This document shows, piece by piece, positions 8,395-17,230 of a stretch of DNA of 64,000 nucleotides. Position numbers and translations under genes: made by a program. This DNA comes from Bacillota bacterium. GTDB lineage: Bacteria > Bacillota > Desulfotomaculia > Desulfotomaculales > Desulfallaceae. The DNA lies in the NCBI GenBank assembly GCA_023439185.1, contig JAEXOR010000037.1, positions 1 to 64,000 on the forward strand, read 5' to 3'. Below the pieces are notes generated by a model that worked only from the letters and a program-made list of their open reading frames with translations, was not told the DNA's origin and ran no database searches. The first letter of the stretch is position 1. Every line of letters starts with the position of its first letter.

Positions 8395-8423
8395 ATTATA
8401 TTCAAGGCCCTGGCGAAACTCAA
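8395..8423 (-). promoter_or_regulatory. Probable sigma-A promoter of the 24-residue peptide gene
   Basis: On the minus strand TTGAGT (8423-8418) and TATAAT (8400-8395) are separated by exactly 17 nt. The predicted start is around 8388, giving a short leader to the GTG at 8365. Confidence 0.6.
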
Positions 8424-8432
8424 TTGGAATAA

Positions 8433-8474
8433 TTAAGAAAAAACCGGCACTCCGTTGTGCCGGTTTTTTCTTAA
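8433..8474. terminator. Bidirectional terminator after the DUF1540 gene
   Basis: TTAAGAAAAAACCGGCAC (8433-8450) and GTGCCGGTTTTTTCTTAA (8457-8474) form an 18-bp perfect inverted repeat. The 6-nt loop is TCCGTT. A/T tracts at the stem ends allow termination in either direction. It ends the DUF1540 transcript and insulates the peptide promoter. Confidence 0.8.
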
Positions 8475-8483
8475 GCTGCCTGA

Positions 8484-8633
8484 TTAGTCCTTAGGCTTAA
8501 AGGTTTCACATTTGGTTTGATCCGAGGTATCGGCGCTGCTGGTGCGATTCCGGTTTACCTGGACCATGGGAGCCGCACATTGAACATCATCGTTGAAGTT
8601 GCACTCCGTAACATTGCATTTAATATTGGGCAT
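8484..8633 (-). CDS. DUF1540 domain protein
   Basis: The 49-residue protein begins MPNIKCNVTECNFNDDVQC and ends TKCETFKPKD. The spacing of four cysteines, followed by a TxCxTF tail, matches the DUF1540 family of small clostridial proteins that probably bind metal. Function is unknown. The ATG at 8633 follows GCGGAGGTG. It is transcribed alone and followed by a strong terminator. Confidence 0.85.
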   Translation of the reverse strand: MPNIKCNVTECNFNDDVQCAAPMVQVNRNRTSSADTSDQTKCETFKPKD

Positions 8634-8711
8634 TTTTTTCACCTCCGCGGATTATGGTAACCTGATGCGGATAAAAATATGCAAATATATGCAAAAAAAA
8701 ACGGATTGCTC

Positions 8712-8750
8712 AAGGATATTACCGGCCCTTTGGAGGCCGGTAATATCCTT
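8712..8750 (-). terminator. Terminator of the SASP gene
   Basis: AAGGATATTACCGGCC (8712-8727) and GGCCGGTAATATCCTT (8735-8750) form a 16-bp perfect stem with a 7-nt loop. It lies just downstream of the SASP stop codon. Confidence 0.8.
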
Positions 8751-8766
8751 TACTGCCGTTGCCGCT

Positions 8767-8952
8767 TTACCGGGGCAGGTTCTGTTCGTAAGCCGCAACC
8801 ATTTTCTTAACCATGTTGCCGCCGACTGATCCGTTTACCCTGGAAGGTACGTCCCCGAGATAACCCTGATAATTAGGAATACCCAGCTCAGCCGCCGTTT
8901 CAAATTTTAATTGCTCCAGCCCTTTAGACGCCTGGGGTACCAGCTTAGCCAC
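8767..8952 (-). CDS. Alpha/beta-type small acid-soluble spore protein
   Basis: The 61-residue protein coats and protects DNA in the dormant spore. The family signatures are clear: KFETAAELGI, which includes the germination protease recognition region, then GYLGDVPSRVNGSVGGNMVKKMV. The length is typical. A CATACTA box 45 nt upstream suggests forespore sigma-F/G transcription. A terminator follows directly, so it is monocistronic. It is good evidence that the organism sporulates. Confidence 0.96.
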   Translation of the reverse strand: MAKLVPQASKGLEQLKFETAAELGIPNYQGYLGDVPSRVNGSVGGNMVKKMVAAYEQNLPR

Positions 8953-8996
8953 TTTAAATAACCTCCTTTTGTCAATTAATTGTTATTAACCTTCGC

Positions 8997-9003
8997 TAGT
9001 ATG
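8997..9003 (-). promoter_or_regulatory. Candidate sigma-F/G -10 element upstream of the SASP gene
   Basis: The minus strand reads CATACTA here, identical to the usual forespore -10 consensus, about 45 nt before the SASP ATG. A convincing -35 (GNATR) at the right distance is not obvious, so only the -10 is called. Confidence 0.45.
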
Positions 9004-9084
9004 ATTCCCTCAAATTTATTGAGTATGAGTGACACTTTTTTGTTTAAATTTTAAAAAATAACGGCAGAGAAAAATTATAAAAAA

Positions 9085-9996
9085 TTATTTAATATTAAGG
9101 TCTTCATTGCCCTTTTTAAGCAGCCGCCTTTTCTTTCCAATCCGGTAGAGCACGTAACCAAGCAGTGCCAGTATCGGAGTATAAGGGAGCAGGATTACAA
9201 ACAGCACCACCAGATCCTGAACAAAATTGATCATCCCGTTAACACCCCGCTGCCACCCGGTTTGGATCCGATCCCCGAACGGCTCACGCAGGGTGTCGCC
9301 GGCAGATAAACTCTTCGGCGCCCGCAGCTCAACGTTGATTGTAGCCAGGTCCACCCGGTCGTTTAAAACTTTCAACCGGGCTTCCATGGATTCTATATCG
9401 CCCCGCACCCGGGCCAGTGCACTTTCTATCTCCAGCATATCCTTTACCGTATTGGCTTTGGCCAGCAGTTCCAGGTATCTTTCTTCCTGTTTTTTAAGGT
9501 TATTTTTTCGTGCCTCAACGTCATAATATTCCTCTGTGACATCCTGGCCGGAAACCTCTTTCCTTTCCACCCGGCCTAAAGCCTCCAGTTGAGGAATGAT
9601 TCCGTCCACTTTGGCGGTTGGCACACGCAGGGTAAGGTAACCCTGCAGGTTATTGTCCGACTGCCAGAGATTGGCGTCCTGCACATATCCGTTTACGTTT
9701 TTCAACAGGGATTCAATTTCACCAACGGTTTTTTCCACATCCGGCACAGTAAGGGACAGCATCACCGTCCTGATAATTTTCTGCGGTGCTTCTTCCGCGA
9801 CGATGCCTCCGTCAGGCTGCCCGTTGGCCTTGCTATCCGCCGCAATTTCTTTGGTCGCGGCGTCACCGGCCGCCTGGGATTCGTATGACACCGCTCCGCC
9901 TGATTCCCCCGGAGCGGCGGCGTCCCGCGAACCGCCGCAGCCGCCCGCGGCCAGCACCACAAGTAAAATCAAAATTATTAATAAAACCTTTTTCAT
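9085..9996 (-). CDS. DUF4349 domain lipoprotein
   Basis: The 303-residue protein begins with a lipoprotein signal: a hydrophobic stretch (LLIILILLVVLAAGG) and Cys in AAGGCGGS. DUF4349 features follow: IRTVMLSLTVPDVEKTVGEIE, NGYVQDANLWQ, LTLRVPTAKVDGIIPQLE and DVTEEYYDVEARKNNLKKQEERY. A coiled coil spans about residues 150-210, and a C-terminal membrane segment is near 265-290. It is probably anchored at both ends outside the cell. Function unknown. ATG at 9996 follows GCGAGGTGG. Confidence 0.88.
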   Translation of the reverse strand: MKKVLLIILILLVVLAAGGCGGSRDAAAPGESGGAVSYESQAAGDAATKEIAADSKANGQPDGGIVAEEAPQKIIRTVMLSLTVPDVEKTVGEIESLLKNVNGYVQDANLWQSDNNLQGYLTLRVPTAKVDGIIPQLEALGRVERKEVSGQDVTEEYYDVEARKNNLKKQEERYLELLAKANTVKDMLEIESALARVRGDIESMEARLKVLNDRVDLATINVELRAPKSLSAGDTLREPFGDRIQTGWQRGVNGMINFVQDLVVLFVILLPYTPILALLGYVLYRIGKKRRLLKKGNEDLNIK

Positions 9997-10246
9997 TTCA
10001 ACCACCTCGCAGTATTTGTCAATCAATCCCTGTCAGTACTGACGAACCCGGGCCGCAAAAAGTTCATTTGCCGGCGGCAAATAATACGGAGGAAATCCGC
10101 TGCGGGATATATAAACATTATACTGGAAAGTTTTTTAATGATCAGGCATTTTTTGAGACAAATTGTTTATAAATATGACGTAAAGTCGAATAAACCCATT
10201 AGGGTGAATTGACATGGTTCCAAATTATTTTCCGGGAGATGGATTG

Positions 10247-11383
10247 ATGAACAAAGTTGAGCTGATCGCCACGGCAACCTTTGGCCTGGAAGCGGTACTG
10301 GCCGCTGAAGTAAAAAATCTTGGCTATGCGGATGCGGTTGTGGAAAACGGTAAAGTAACATTTTCAGCGGATTTAAGCGCCGTCTGCCGGGCCAACCTGT
10401 GGCTGCGAACCGCGGATCGGATTCGCCTTAAGGTGGGAGAATTCAAAGCCGCCACCTTTGATGAACTGTTCGAACAAACCAAAGCGCTCCCCTGGCCCGA
10501 ACTGATACCCGGCGACGCAGCTTTTCCAGTGGACGGGAAGTCGGTAAAATCGGCACTGTTTAGTGTTTCGGACTGCCAGGCCATAGTGAAAAAGGCCGTG
10601 GTGGAGAGTATGAAAAAAAACCACCGCCAGGAATGGTTTGAGGAAAAAGGTCCTCTGTACCGGTTGGAGGTAGCTCTTTTAAAGGACGTGGCCACTCTGA
10701 CCATTGACACAAGCGGACCGGGACTGCACAAACGCGGTTACCGGGAGGCCGCCGGAGAAGCTCCCTTGAGGGAAACGCTGGCGGCGGCACTAATCTTGCT
10801 GTCGCGATGGCATCCGGACACTGTTTTATGGGACCCGCTCTGTGGTTCAGGCACTATACCAATAGAGGCGGCACTCATCGGCCGGAACATCGCCCCGGGG
10901 ATAAACCGGTCTTTTGCTTCTGAAAGCTGGCCGACCATTCCCAGGGACCTGTGGCGGCAAGCCCGGCGGGAGACCCATGACCTGGCGGAATTAAGTAAAA
11001 AGCTTGACCTGGTGGGTACCGACATTGACAGACGGCTGCTTAAAACAGCACGGCAAAACGCCGCCGCTGCCGGGGTGGACGACTGCATCCACCTGCAGCA
11101 CATGCCGGTGGCGGAAATCCGGACCGGGAAAAAATACGGTAAGATAATCTGCAACCCACCATACGGCGAACGGCTCGGCGCGCAGCGGGAGGTGGAAAAT
11201 TTATACCGGGAGATGGGCAAAACCTTTGGCCGGTTTGATACCTGGTCATTTTATATCCTCACCGCCCACCCTTTTTTCGAAAAATTATTCGGAAAACCGG
11301 CCAGCAAGAAAAGAAAGTTATACAATGGCAATATTCAGGTCAACTATTATCAGTATTACGGACCCCGTCCGCCCAGACCGTAA
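10247..11383 (+). CDS. THUMP-domain class I SAM-dependent RNA methyltransferase (RlmL/YpsC type)
   Basis: The 378-residue protein has an N-terminal ferredoxin-like/THUMP region (IATATFGLEAVLAAEVKNLGY; DLSAVCRANLWLRTADRI). A Rossmann methyltransferase domain begins near 165 (GYREAAGEAPLRETLAAALI, DPLCGSGTIPIEAA). The catalytic motif is ICNPPYGERLG. The family methylates guanine N2 in rRNA; the exact position in this organism is not known. I chose ATG at 10247, 8 nt after GGGAG; the frame is open to 10214. It is followed by a terminator and converges on the MFS gene. Confidence 0.92.
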   Translation: MNKVELIATATFGLEAVLAAEVKNLGYADAVVENGKVTFSADLSAVCRANLWLRTADRIRLKVGEFKAATFDELFEQTKALPWPELIPGDAAFPVDGKSVKSALFSVSDCQAIVKKAVVESMKKNHRQEWFEEKGPLYRLEVALLKDVATLTIDTSGPGLHKRGYREAAGEAPLRETLAAALILLSRWHPDTVLWDPLCGSGTIPIEAALIGRNIAPGINRSFASESWPTIPRDLWRQARRETHDLAELSKKLDLVGTDIDRRLLKTARQNAAAAGVDDCIHLQHMPVAEIRTGKKYGKIICNPPYGERLGAQREVENLYREMGKTFGRFDTWSFYILTAHPFFEKLFGKPASKKRKLYNGNIQVNYYQYYGPRPPRP

Positions 11384-11384
11384 A

Positions 11385-11415
11385 AAGCCGGGTGAAAGTT
11401 ATCACCACCCGGCTT
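11385..11415. terminator. Bidirectional terminator between the RNA methyltransferase and MFS genes
   Basis: AAGCCGGGTG (11385-11394) pairs perfectly with CACCCGGCTT (11406-11415). It lies between two convergent stop codons (11383 and 11427). Confidence 0.7.
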
Positions 11416-11426
11416 CACAAACAAAG

Positions 11427-12899
11427 TTAAGATTTGTCTCCGTCCCTCCCGGTTGGCGGACCGCCCTGTCCCCGGGCCTGCGCTCCCGGAGGAGGTCCGG
11501 GGGGCATGCCGTTGCCGTTTGCCGGCCTGACGTTGCCCCTGGCCATGGAGGCGAAAATACCGCCGAAACAAAGCACCGCCATAATAATAAACGCCATTCT
11601 GGCGCCGGACAAAAGCTGGCCGGTGTCGGCGGCGGTAAGCTCAATCCGGCCCACATACATGGCCAAAACCATTGTTACAATGGCCATGCTTAAAGCCTGG
11701 CCCAACAGGCGCATGGTGCCCAGGGTGGAGGAGGCGACCCCGTAAAAACGCTTTTCCACCGCGCTCATTACCGCATTGCTGTTGGGAGACGAGAACAGGG
11801 CAAAACCGATACCCAGGACCGCCAGGTTGACGATCAAAAGCCACAGGGGCATGGCCTCGCTGATAAAGCAAAGGGAAACAAGGCCCAGGGTGGTCAGGAG
11901 CATTCCCCCGGAAGCCAGTACCCGCGGTTCCACCCGGTCGGAGAATTTTCCCGCAAAGGGTGACAGCACCGCCATCAGTACCGGCTGCGAGAGCAGGATC
12001 AGTCCCGCGGCCTGGGAATCATACCCCATCACCACCTGCAGGTGCAGTGAAAGCAGGAAGCCTACAGCGAAGGTGGCGCTATAGTTAATCAAAGCCGCCA
12101 GGTTGGAAAAGGTAAAGGCGGCGTTACCGCTGAACAGGCGCAGGTTAATCAATGGCTGCTGCATGTTAATCTCGCGCCGGACAAATACCAGCATTAAAAC
12201 CAGGCCGAGCGCCAGCAGGTACCTGGCCCATTCCGAGGCGGACACCGATGAAAAACCGTACATCAGTGCCACCAGGCCGATCACATACAGCGCCGCCCCG
12301 CCTAAGTCATACTTTTCACCCCGGGCGCCGACCCATTCGCCCTTCAGCTTAGCCAGGGTAAGCAAAATCACAAAAACTGCAATGAGAGCGGTAAGCAAAA
12401 AAATGGAATGCCAGCCCAGATTATGGTTTAATGTTCCGCCCAGCACAGGGCCCATGGATAGACCCACGTATACGAAAGCTACATTGATGCCCAGCACTTT
12501 ACCCCGTTCCTGGGGCGGAAATATCGAAGTCAGGATGGCCATGCCGGTACCAAAAATCATGGCGCTGCCGATACCCTGCAAAACCCGGAAGGCTATTAGC
12601 GACTCAATGGACCAGGCCAGTCCGCACAGTATTGAAGACAGGCAAAATGAGAGCATGCCGGCCAGAAATATTTTTTTTCGGCCCACGATATCGGCCAGAC
12701 GGCCGAAGGGCAGCAGAAAAGCCGCCGAGGCCAGGATATAGCTGGTGGCCACCCAGCTTAACATGTAAGCATTGGCACTGAATTCATGGCCGATTGACGG
12801 GATGGCCAGGTTGACGGAACTGCCCATAAACGGCGTCAAAAAGGCAGAGGCTGCGGCCACCATTAGTGAATAGCGCTTTAAAGCGGCATCCTGTTCCAT
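11427..12899 (-). CDS. MFS drug exporter, DHA2 (EmrB/QacA) type
   Basis: The 490-residue membrane protein has about 14 hydrophobic segments. The first loop carries the MFS motif FGRLADIVGRKKIF, and GPVLGGTLNHNLGW matches motif C of antiporters. DHA2 exporters expel drugs, dyes or metabolites against protons; the substrate cannot be read from sequence. The C-terminal tail is Pro/Gly-rich (PANGNGMPPGPPPGAQ) and probably cytoplasmic and disordered. GGAGGG precedes the ATG. No adjacent regulator gene is visible. Confidence 0.9.
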   Translation of the reverse strand: MEQDAALKRYSLMVAAASAFLTPFMGSSVNLAIPSIGHEFSANAYMLSWVATSYILASAAFLLPFGRLADIVGRKKIFLAGMLSFCLSSILCGLAWSIESLIAFRVLQGIGSAMIFGTGMAILTSIFPPQERGKVLGINVAFVYVGLSMGPVLGGTLNHNLGWHSIFLLTALIAVFVILLTLAKLKGEWVGARGEKYDLGGAALYVIGLVALMYGFSSVSASEWARYLLALGLVLMLVFVRREINMQQPLINLRLFSGNAAFTFSNLAALINYSATFAVGFLLSLHLQVVMGYDSQAAGLILLSQPVLMAVLSPFAGKFSDRVEPRVLASGGMLLTTLGLVSLCFISEAMPLWLLIVNLAVLGIGFALFSSPNSNAVMSAVEKRFYGVASSTLGTMRLLGQALSMAIVTMVLAMYVGRIELTAADTGQLLSGARMAFIIMAVLCFGGIFASMARGNVRPANGNGMPPGPPPGAQARGQGGPPTGRDGDKS

Positions 12900-13013
12900 T
12901 ACTGATCCCTCCGGTTTAATATATCAGGCGCATCATATGCATGTCCTTTTCGTCATCACGATCCGGTTTTCCTTGCCTTGAAAAACAATTTTGCCCATCA
13001 CAGCCAAATTTGT

Positions 13014-13352
13014 TTACCCGGGCAGGCAAATAGCCTGCCCGGCCTGCAGGTTAAGGGGATTAATACCGGGGTTCAACTCCAATAGTATCTCCACCGTAGT
13101 CCCGGTGGCCCTGGCAATGGTAAAAAGAGTATCACCCGGCGATACTTCCCAGAAAACCCTGGAGGGGCAAAATCGTTCCGGCAGGCACAGCAGTTGTCCG
13201 ACCTGCAGCTGAAACGGGTTCATGCCCGGGTTTAACCGGACCAATTCGGAAACTGTGGTGCCCAGCCGCTGGGCAATCAAGAAGAGAGTATCACCCGCCG
13301 CAATCCTGAGGTAACGGCCGCTGGGACACGGCGGCGCTCCTTCATTATTCAT
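13014..13352 (-). CDS. Protein with two LysM domains
   Basis: The 112-residue protein consists almost only of two LysM repeats (about 12-57 and 68-112): RIAAGDTLFLIAQRLGTTV and EVSPGDTLFTIARATGTTV, each ending in LNPGxNPxxLQxGQxxCLP. LysM binds peptidoglycan or chitin-like glycans. No signal peptide is visible, so it may act in the spore or mother cell, where LysM proteins without a signal are common, for example in the spore coat. I chose ATG at 13352 after GGGAG; an upstream in-frame TTG lacks a site. Confidence 0.85.
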   Translation of the reverse strand: MNNEGAPPCPSGRYLRIAAGDTLFLIAQRLGTTVSELVRLNPGMNPFQLQVGQLLCLPERFCPSRVFWEVSPGDTLFTIARATGTTVEILLELNPGINPLNLQAGQAICLPG

Positions 13353-13515
13353 CAGCAACCAACTCCCGGATATTGTTTTTATTCCCAAGGAATTTCGTAC
13401 TACAACATTATTATATTTTTTATGTACAAAAAGAATAATAATGCACGGGTGGTTCGGGGAAAGATTCTTTTAAGTGAGTGTTATGTTTAAGGTATAATCC
13501 GGGAGTTGCTGCCTT

Positions 13516-14649
13516 ATGTACAGACTTAAAACGGTTTTTACCCTGGGTTTGTTTTTATTGCTGGTTCTATTATTCCCGGCGGCAAAAGCTGCGGGTGAAG
13601 ACAGCGACCACCAGATAGGTAATAATTACCGGTTCCTGGACCAAAAAGGCGAACTGGTCACCATAACTTCGCGCCGTCCCCATACCGGTGACGAAATCAT
13701 TACCGCCGGGGGGCTGCATTACCGGGTAGCCTCGGTGCGGGAAAATATTGCCCGGGTGAAACTGACGGGCCGGGATCAGGACTACCTGGCCATGGTTAAA
13801 TACTACAACAGTATTACGATACCGGCGGCGGCAGAGGATGAGTGGGCCAAACGGCCGGTGGCGATATACCATACCCATACGGATGAATCCTACCTGCCTT
13901 CGGACGGAACGTATACCAAACCTTTTAAGGGCGGAATTTACCAGGTGGGGGAATCTTTCCGCAACGCTCTGAAGGATGAGAAAATCAATGTCCTTTACGA
14001 TCGCACGCCCCATGACCCCCATGACGCCAACGCTTACTACCGTTCCCGCCGGACCGCGGTCAAGCTGCTCAAGAAGAACCCGGCGGCTGTTTTTGACGTG
14101 CACCGGGACGGCGTGGACGACCCCGACTTCTACCAGCGCATTGTATCGGATCAGAATGTCACCCAGTTGAGATTGGTGGTGGGCAGGCAAAACCCCAAAA
14201 TGGACGCCAACCTGGATTTCGCCAAACGGTTGCTGGCCTTCGGCAATAAACAAAACCCCAAGCTGGTGAAAGAGATTTATATCGCCCGGGGCAATTACAA
14301 CCAGGATCTGCTGTCCACCGCACTGCTTATTGAAGCCGGGACTTATACCAATGAAAAATGGCAGGCCGAAAACGGAATCGCTTTATTGGCAGGCTCCGTA
14401 CCGATACTGCTGGGCCTGGAACCGCCGCCGGAGGGCATCACCGGCAAGGGTATAACCAGCGAGGAAGCCGGCCGTCAGGGCTGGAAAACGGCCCTGTTCC
14501 TGATTTTGCTCCTGGCGCTGGCGCTGGGCGGTTTTATTTTGCTTAACCTGCCAGGGTTTAAAGGCCAAGAATATCTGCGGGAACAATACAATAAATACAA
14601 ACCGCTGGTGGAAAAACACACCACCAGGATCAGGAAGAAAGTGCGCTGA
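13516..14649 (+). CDS. spoIIP: Stage II sporulation protein P
   Basis: The 377-residue protein has an N-terminal signal/anchor (about 6-27), the SpoIIP amidase/endopeptidase domain (about 100-305) and a C-terminal membrane segment (about 322-345, TALFLILLLALALGGFIL). Key motifs are AIYHTHTDESYLPSDG, FDVHRDGV and LLIEAGTYTN. SpoIIP degrades peptidoglycan with SpoIID and SpoIIM during engulfment. The catalytic region and the sequence H-T-H-T-D-E are intact. It overlaps the convergent Cys-cluster gene by 20 nt at its 3' end. Confidence 0.93.
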   Translation: MYRLKTVFTLGLFLLLVLLFPAAKAAGEDSDHQIGNNYRFLDQKGELVTITSRRPHTGDEIITAGGLHYRVASVRENIARVKLTGRDQDYLAMVKYYNSITIPAAAEDEWAKRPVAIYHTHTDESYLPSDGTYTKPFKGGIYQVGESFRNALKDEKINVLYDRTPHDPHDANAYYRSRRTAVKLLKKNPAAVFDVHRDGVDDPDFYQRIVSDQNVTQLRLVVGRQNPKMDANLDFAKRLLAFGNKQNPKLVKEIYIARGNYNQDLLSTALLIEAGTYTNEKWQAENGIALLAGSVPILLGLEPPPEGITGKGITSEEAGRQGWKTALFLILLLALALGGFILLNLPGFKGQEYLREQYNKYKPLVEKHTTRIRKKVR

Positions 14650-15316
14650 ACACCTGTTTCCACAAACCAGCCGGCAGAATCTCCCTAAGCAGCACCTGCC
14701 GGTACTGTTTTTTACCCGTAAAGGCGTTGGGCCGCCAGTCATCCATCCGGAGACCGGGCCGGCTCCCCTGGTGGTAACGCGGTTTTAATCCCCGCTCCGC
14801 GGCCTGGTTCAGCCATTGGCGCACCAACTCGTCTTCACCCAAATTAACCACCCATTTGCGCACCCCGGCGGCCCGGCCGGTCCCGGTACAGCAGATGAAG
14901 GTTTGACAAACCAGGGGCCGGGCCGGATAAATGGTGCACAGCCCTTTGTCGCGGTCCAGAAAAGAACAGCGCCCGTCCTCCTCGCGGCGCAGGGTGATGT
15001 CAACCACCGGGCCGTCCACCGCAATATGCGCCGCCCTGTCCAGCAGGCTTTGCAGATCCCCGCCAAAACCCAGATGCTTTTCCATGCGCAGCATATCCGG
15101 CCAGGTAAGCGGCGCACGTTCCCCGCAGCATAGATCGCACCCGGCGCACCCGGGCGTTTTTTTCCGGCTGCGGCTGAGCGGCAATTCCCCCACGGCCCGG
15201 TTCAGGGCATCAAGATAATCCTGCACCGACGCCTGCCGGCTGACAACCACCAGGTCATAACCGGTAGTTTTGCCAAATTGTTTGGGCAGCACCAATACTT
15301 TCGCCGCTTTTGACAT
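14630..15316 (-). CDS. YkgJ family cysteine cluster protein
   Basis: The 228-residue protein carries the Cys-cluster motif GCAGCDLCCGERAPLTWPD and later CSFLDRDKGLCTIYPARPLVCQTFIC, with the spacing of the YkgJ/zinc-or-iron chelating family. Function is not established. ATG at 15316 has GGAGG 7 nt upstream; the frame is open 11 codons further. It converges with spoIIP. Confidence 0.88.
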   Translation of the reverse strand: MSKAAKVLVLPKQFGKTTGYDLVVVSRQASVQDYLDALNRAVGELPLSRSRKKTPGCAGCDLCCGERAPLTWPDMLRMEKHLGFGGDLQSLLDRAAHIAVDGPVVDITLRREEDGRCSFLDRDKGLCTIYPARPLVCQTFICCTGTGRAAGVRKWVVNLGEDELVRQWLNQAAERGLKPRYHQGSRPGLRMDDWRPNAFTGKKQYRQVLLREILPAGLWKQVFSALSS

Positions 15317-15419
15317 CACCGTTCCTCCAAGTAAAAAAATAGTCGCCATTATATTAACATGGCGACCGTCGGGACAAGCAAATTTTTTGGTTAAATATTA
15401 AAATACGGGGATTTAATGT

Positions 15420-15599
15420 TTAACCTTCCGCCAGTTCATCAACCGGCACCTGAAAAAAATCCGGTTTACCGTTCAGAGATTTAACAACGGCGGAATTGCT
15501 GCCGTCGTCAAGCTCCTCGATCCATACCGGGGCGCCGTTATGGAGTACATCAATACGCTCACGGGAATTAAATATTTCCCGGGCCCGCTTAAAATTCAT
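15420..15599 (-). CDS. sspH: H-type small acid-soluble spore protein
   Basis: The 59-residue protein begins MNFKRAREIFNSRERIDVLH, followed by NGAPVWIEELDDGSNSAVV and ending QVPVDELAEG. The MNFxRAxxI...V.Y/HNGxPVWIExL pattern and the length are those of SspH. It is a spore-specific DNA-associated or coat-associated minor SASP. AAAAGGG lies before the ATG at 15599. It is transcribed alone; no clear sporulation promoter was identified by eye. Confidence 0.9.
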   Translation of the reverse strand: MNFKRAREIFNSRERIDVLHNGAPVWIEELDDGSNSAVVKSLNGKPDFFQVPVDELAEG

Positions 15600-15717
15600 C
15601 CCTTTTGCTCAGCTCCTTGCTTTTATTTTAACAACCATGCCGTTGTTTATTTTCCCCAACCCCTGGCCGTTTCATTACCTTTGCAAGAAAACCGGGCAGC
15701 AACGCCTAAAAGAAACA

Positions 15718-15748
15718 GCGGCGGGCAACAGTCCCCTTGCACCGCCGC
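15718..15748 (-). terminator. Probable terminator after the YjcZ-like gene
   Basis: On the minus strand GCGGCGG (15748-15742) pairs with CCGCCGC (15724-15718). TGTTTCTTTTA follows. It lies about 30 nt past the stop of the YjcZ-like gene. Confidence 0.5.
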
Positions 15749-15776
15749 AGTTTAAAAATTGCAAGTCGTTTTTTTA

Positions 15777-15884
15777 CTATTCTACTTCCGCCGACTTGAC
15801 GCCATAGAAGCCGATCCCGAACACCAGCAGAATCAGAACCAGGAACAGAATTAAAGCGCCACTGCCGCCGACACCATAAGCCAT
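15777..15884 (-). CDS. YjcZ-like short hydrophobic (sporulation) peptide
   Basis: The 35-residue peptide begins MAYGVGGSGALILFLVLILL and ends FYGVKSAEVE. A Gly/Tyr-rich start, one membrane helix and a short tail match the YjcZ/sporulation-peptide family of Firmicutes. GAGGAGG precedes the ATG at 15884. Role unknown; family members are often expressed during sporulation. It is a separate unit between sspH and leuA. Confidence 0.7.
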   Translation of the reverse strand: MAYGVGGSGALILFLVLILLVFGIGFYGVKSAEVE

Positions 15885-15987
15885 ATGACTACCTCCTCTT
15901 TAAATTGTTTCACCAAAAAGCTCTGCAATAGCTTTTCACCTACAAGTTATTCAATATTGCCTTAAAATGTCAACGTTTCAGTAAAAT

Positions 15988-17133
15988 TTAACAAATATTC
16001 ATTAAGGCGTGCAGGTCATCGTCATATACTTTGCCCTGCCGATCCGCCAGTTGCAGAAATCTTTGATAAAGCGCGTCAACACCGGTGTTTTCCAAAGCGT
16101 AACCCAATTCCTCCAGCCGATGTTTCAGGGCATGCCGTCCCGACCGGGCGGTGAGTACAATGGTGCTTTTGGGAATACCGATCACCTCGGGGTCAATAAT
16201 CTCATAAGTATTCCTTTCTTTCAGCACCCCGTCCTGGTGGATACCCGAGGCGTGCATAAAAGCGTTGGCTCCCACAATTGCTTTATGGGCGGGTACCGGT
16301 ACCCCGGTAATGCGCGACACCACCCGGCTGGTGGACGCTATTTCCCTGGTATTCACCCCCGGGTCCACACCGTATCGCTCGCGCTGGGTGTAAATGGCCA
16401 TGATCACCTCTTCCAGCGAAGTATTGCCGGCCCGCTCCCCGATGCCGTTAATGGTGCCTTCCACCTGGCCGGCGCCGGCCTTTATTCCGGCCAGCGCATT
16501 GGCGGTGGCCATGCCCAGGTCGTTATGGCAGTGGATGCTCACCACCGCCCGGTGGATATTATCGACATTATTGATTACGTGGGATATGAGGTCCCCGTAT
16601 TCCCAGGGGGTGGCATAGCCCACCGTATCGGGGATATTGACCACCGTGGCGCCGGCGTCGATTACCTCCTCCAGCACCCGGACCAGGAAAGCGGGATCGC
16701 TGCGAAAGGCGTCTTCAGCGTAAAATTCAACGTCATGGACATATTTTTTTGCATGTTTGACAGCGGCAGCCGCAGCCTCAAGCACCTGCCGCGGGGCCAG
16801 GCGCAGTTTCTTTTCCATATGCAGGGGTGAAACCGCAATCCCGGTGTGAATCCTGGGCGTCTCGGCAGCTTTGAGCGCCTCGGCGCACTGGTCGATGTCC
16901 CGTTCAACAGCCCTGGTAAGACCGCAGATCACCACGCCTTTGATCTCCCGGGCGATGGTGCGCACCGCTTCCATATCGCCGGGTGAAGAAGCCGGAAATC
17001 CCGCTTCGATTACATCGACCCCGAGCCTGACAAGTTGCCCGGCAATATCTAATTTTTCCCTGATGTTTAGAGTCCTGCCCAGGGACTGCTCCCCATCTCT
17101 GAGGGTAGTATCGAAAATATAGAGTTTACGCAT
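15988..17133 (-). CDS. leuA: 2-isopropylmalate synthase, short form without the regulatory domain
   Basis: The 381-residue TIM-barrel enzyme condenses 2-oxoisovalerate and acetyl-CoA. Family motifs are FDTTLRDGEQSLGRTLNIREK, HCHNDLGMATANALAGIKAGA and GANAFMHASGIHQDGVLKE. Full-length bacterial LeuA has about 500 residues with a C-terminal leucine-binding domain. This protein stops after the catalytic and accessory region, as homocitrate synthase (NifV)-like proteins do. The upstream T-box favours leucine synthesis, but homocitrate or citramalate synthase cannot be excluded. The ATG has GGAGGATAATAA upstream. Confidence 0.8.
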   Translation of the reverse strand: MRKLYIFDTTLRDGEQSLGRTLNIREKLDIAGQLVRLGVDVIEAGFPASSPGDMEAVRTIAREIKGVVICGLTRAVERDIDQCAEALKAAETPRIHTGIAVSPLHMEKKLRLAPRQVLEAAAAAVKHAKKYVHDVEFYAEDAFRSDPAFLVRVLEEVIDAGATVVNIPDTVGYATPWEYGDLISHVINNVDNIHRAVVSIHCHNDLGMATANALAGIKAGAGQVEGTINGIGERAGNTSLEEVIMAIYTQRERYGVDPGVNTREIASTSRVVSRITGVPVPAHKAIVGANAFMHASGIHQDGVLKERNTYEIIDPEVIGIPKSTIVLTARSGRHALKHRLEELGYALENTGVDALYQRFLQLADRQGKVYDDDLHALMNIC

Positions 17134-17230
17134 TTATTATCCTCCTCGAAACTGAAATCAATAGCCCAAATAATTTTCAACAGCGGCAGGTCACCAAGGT
17201 CCAACTCCATCCAACACCACCCCCTTAATG

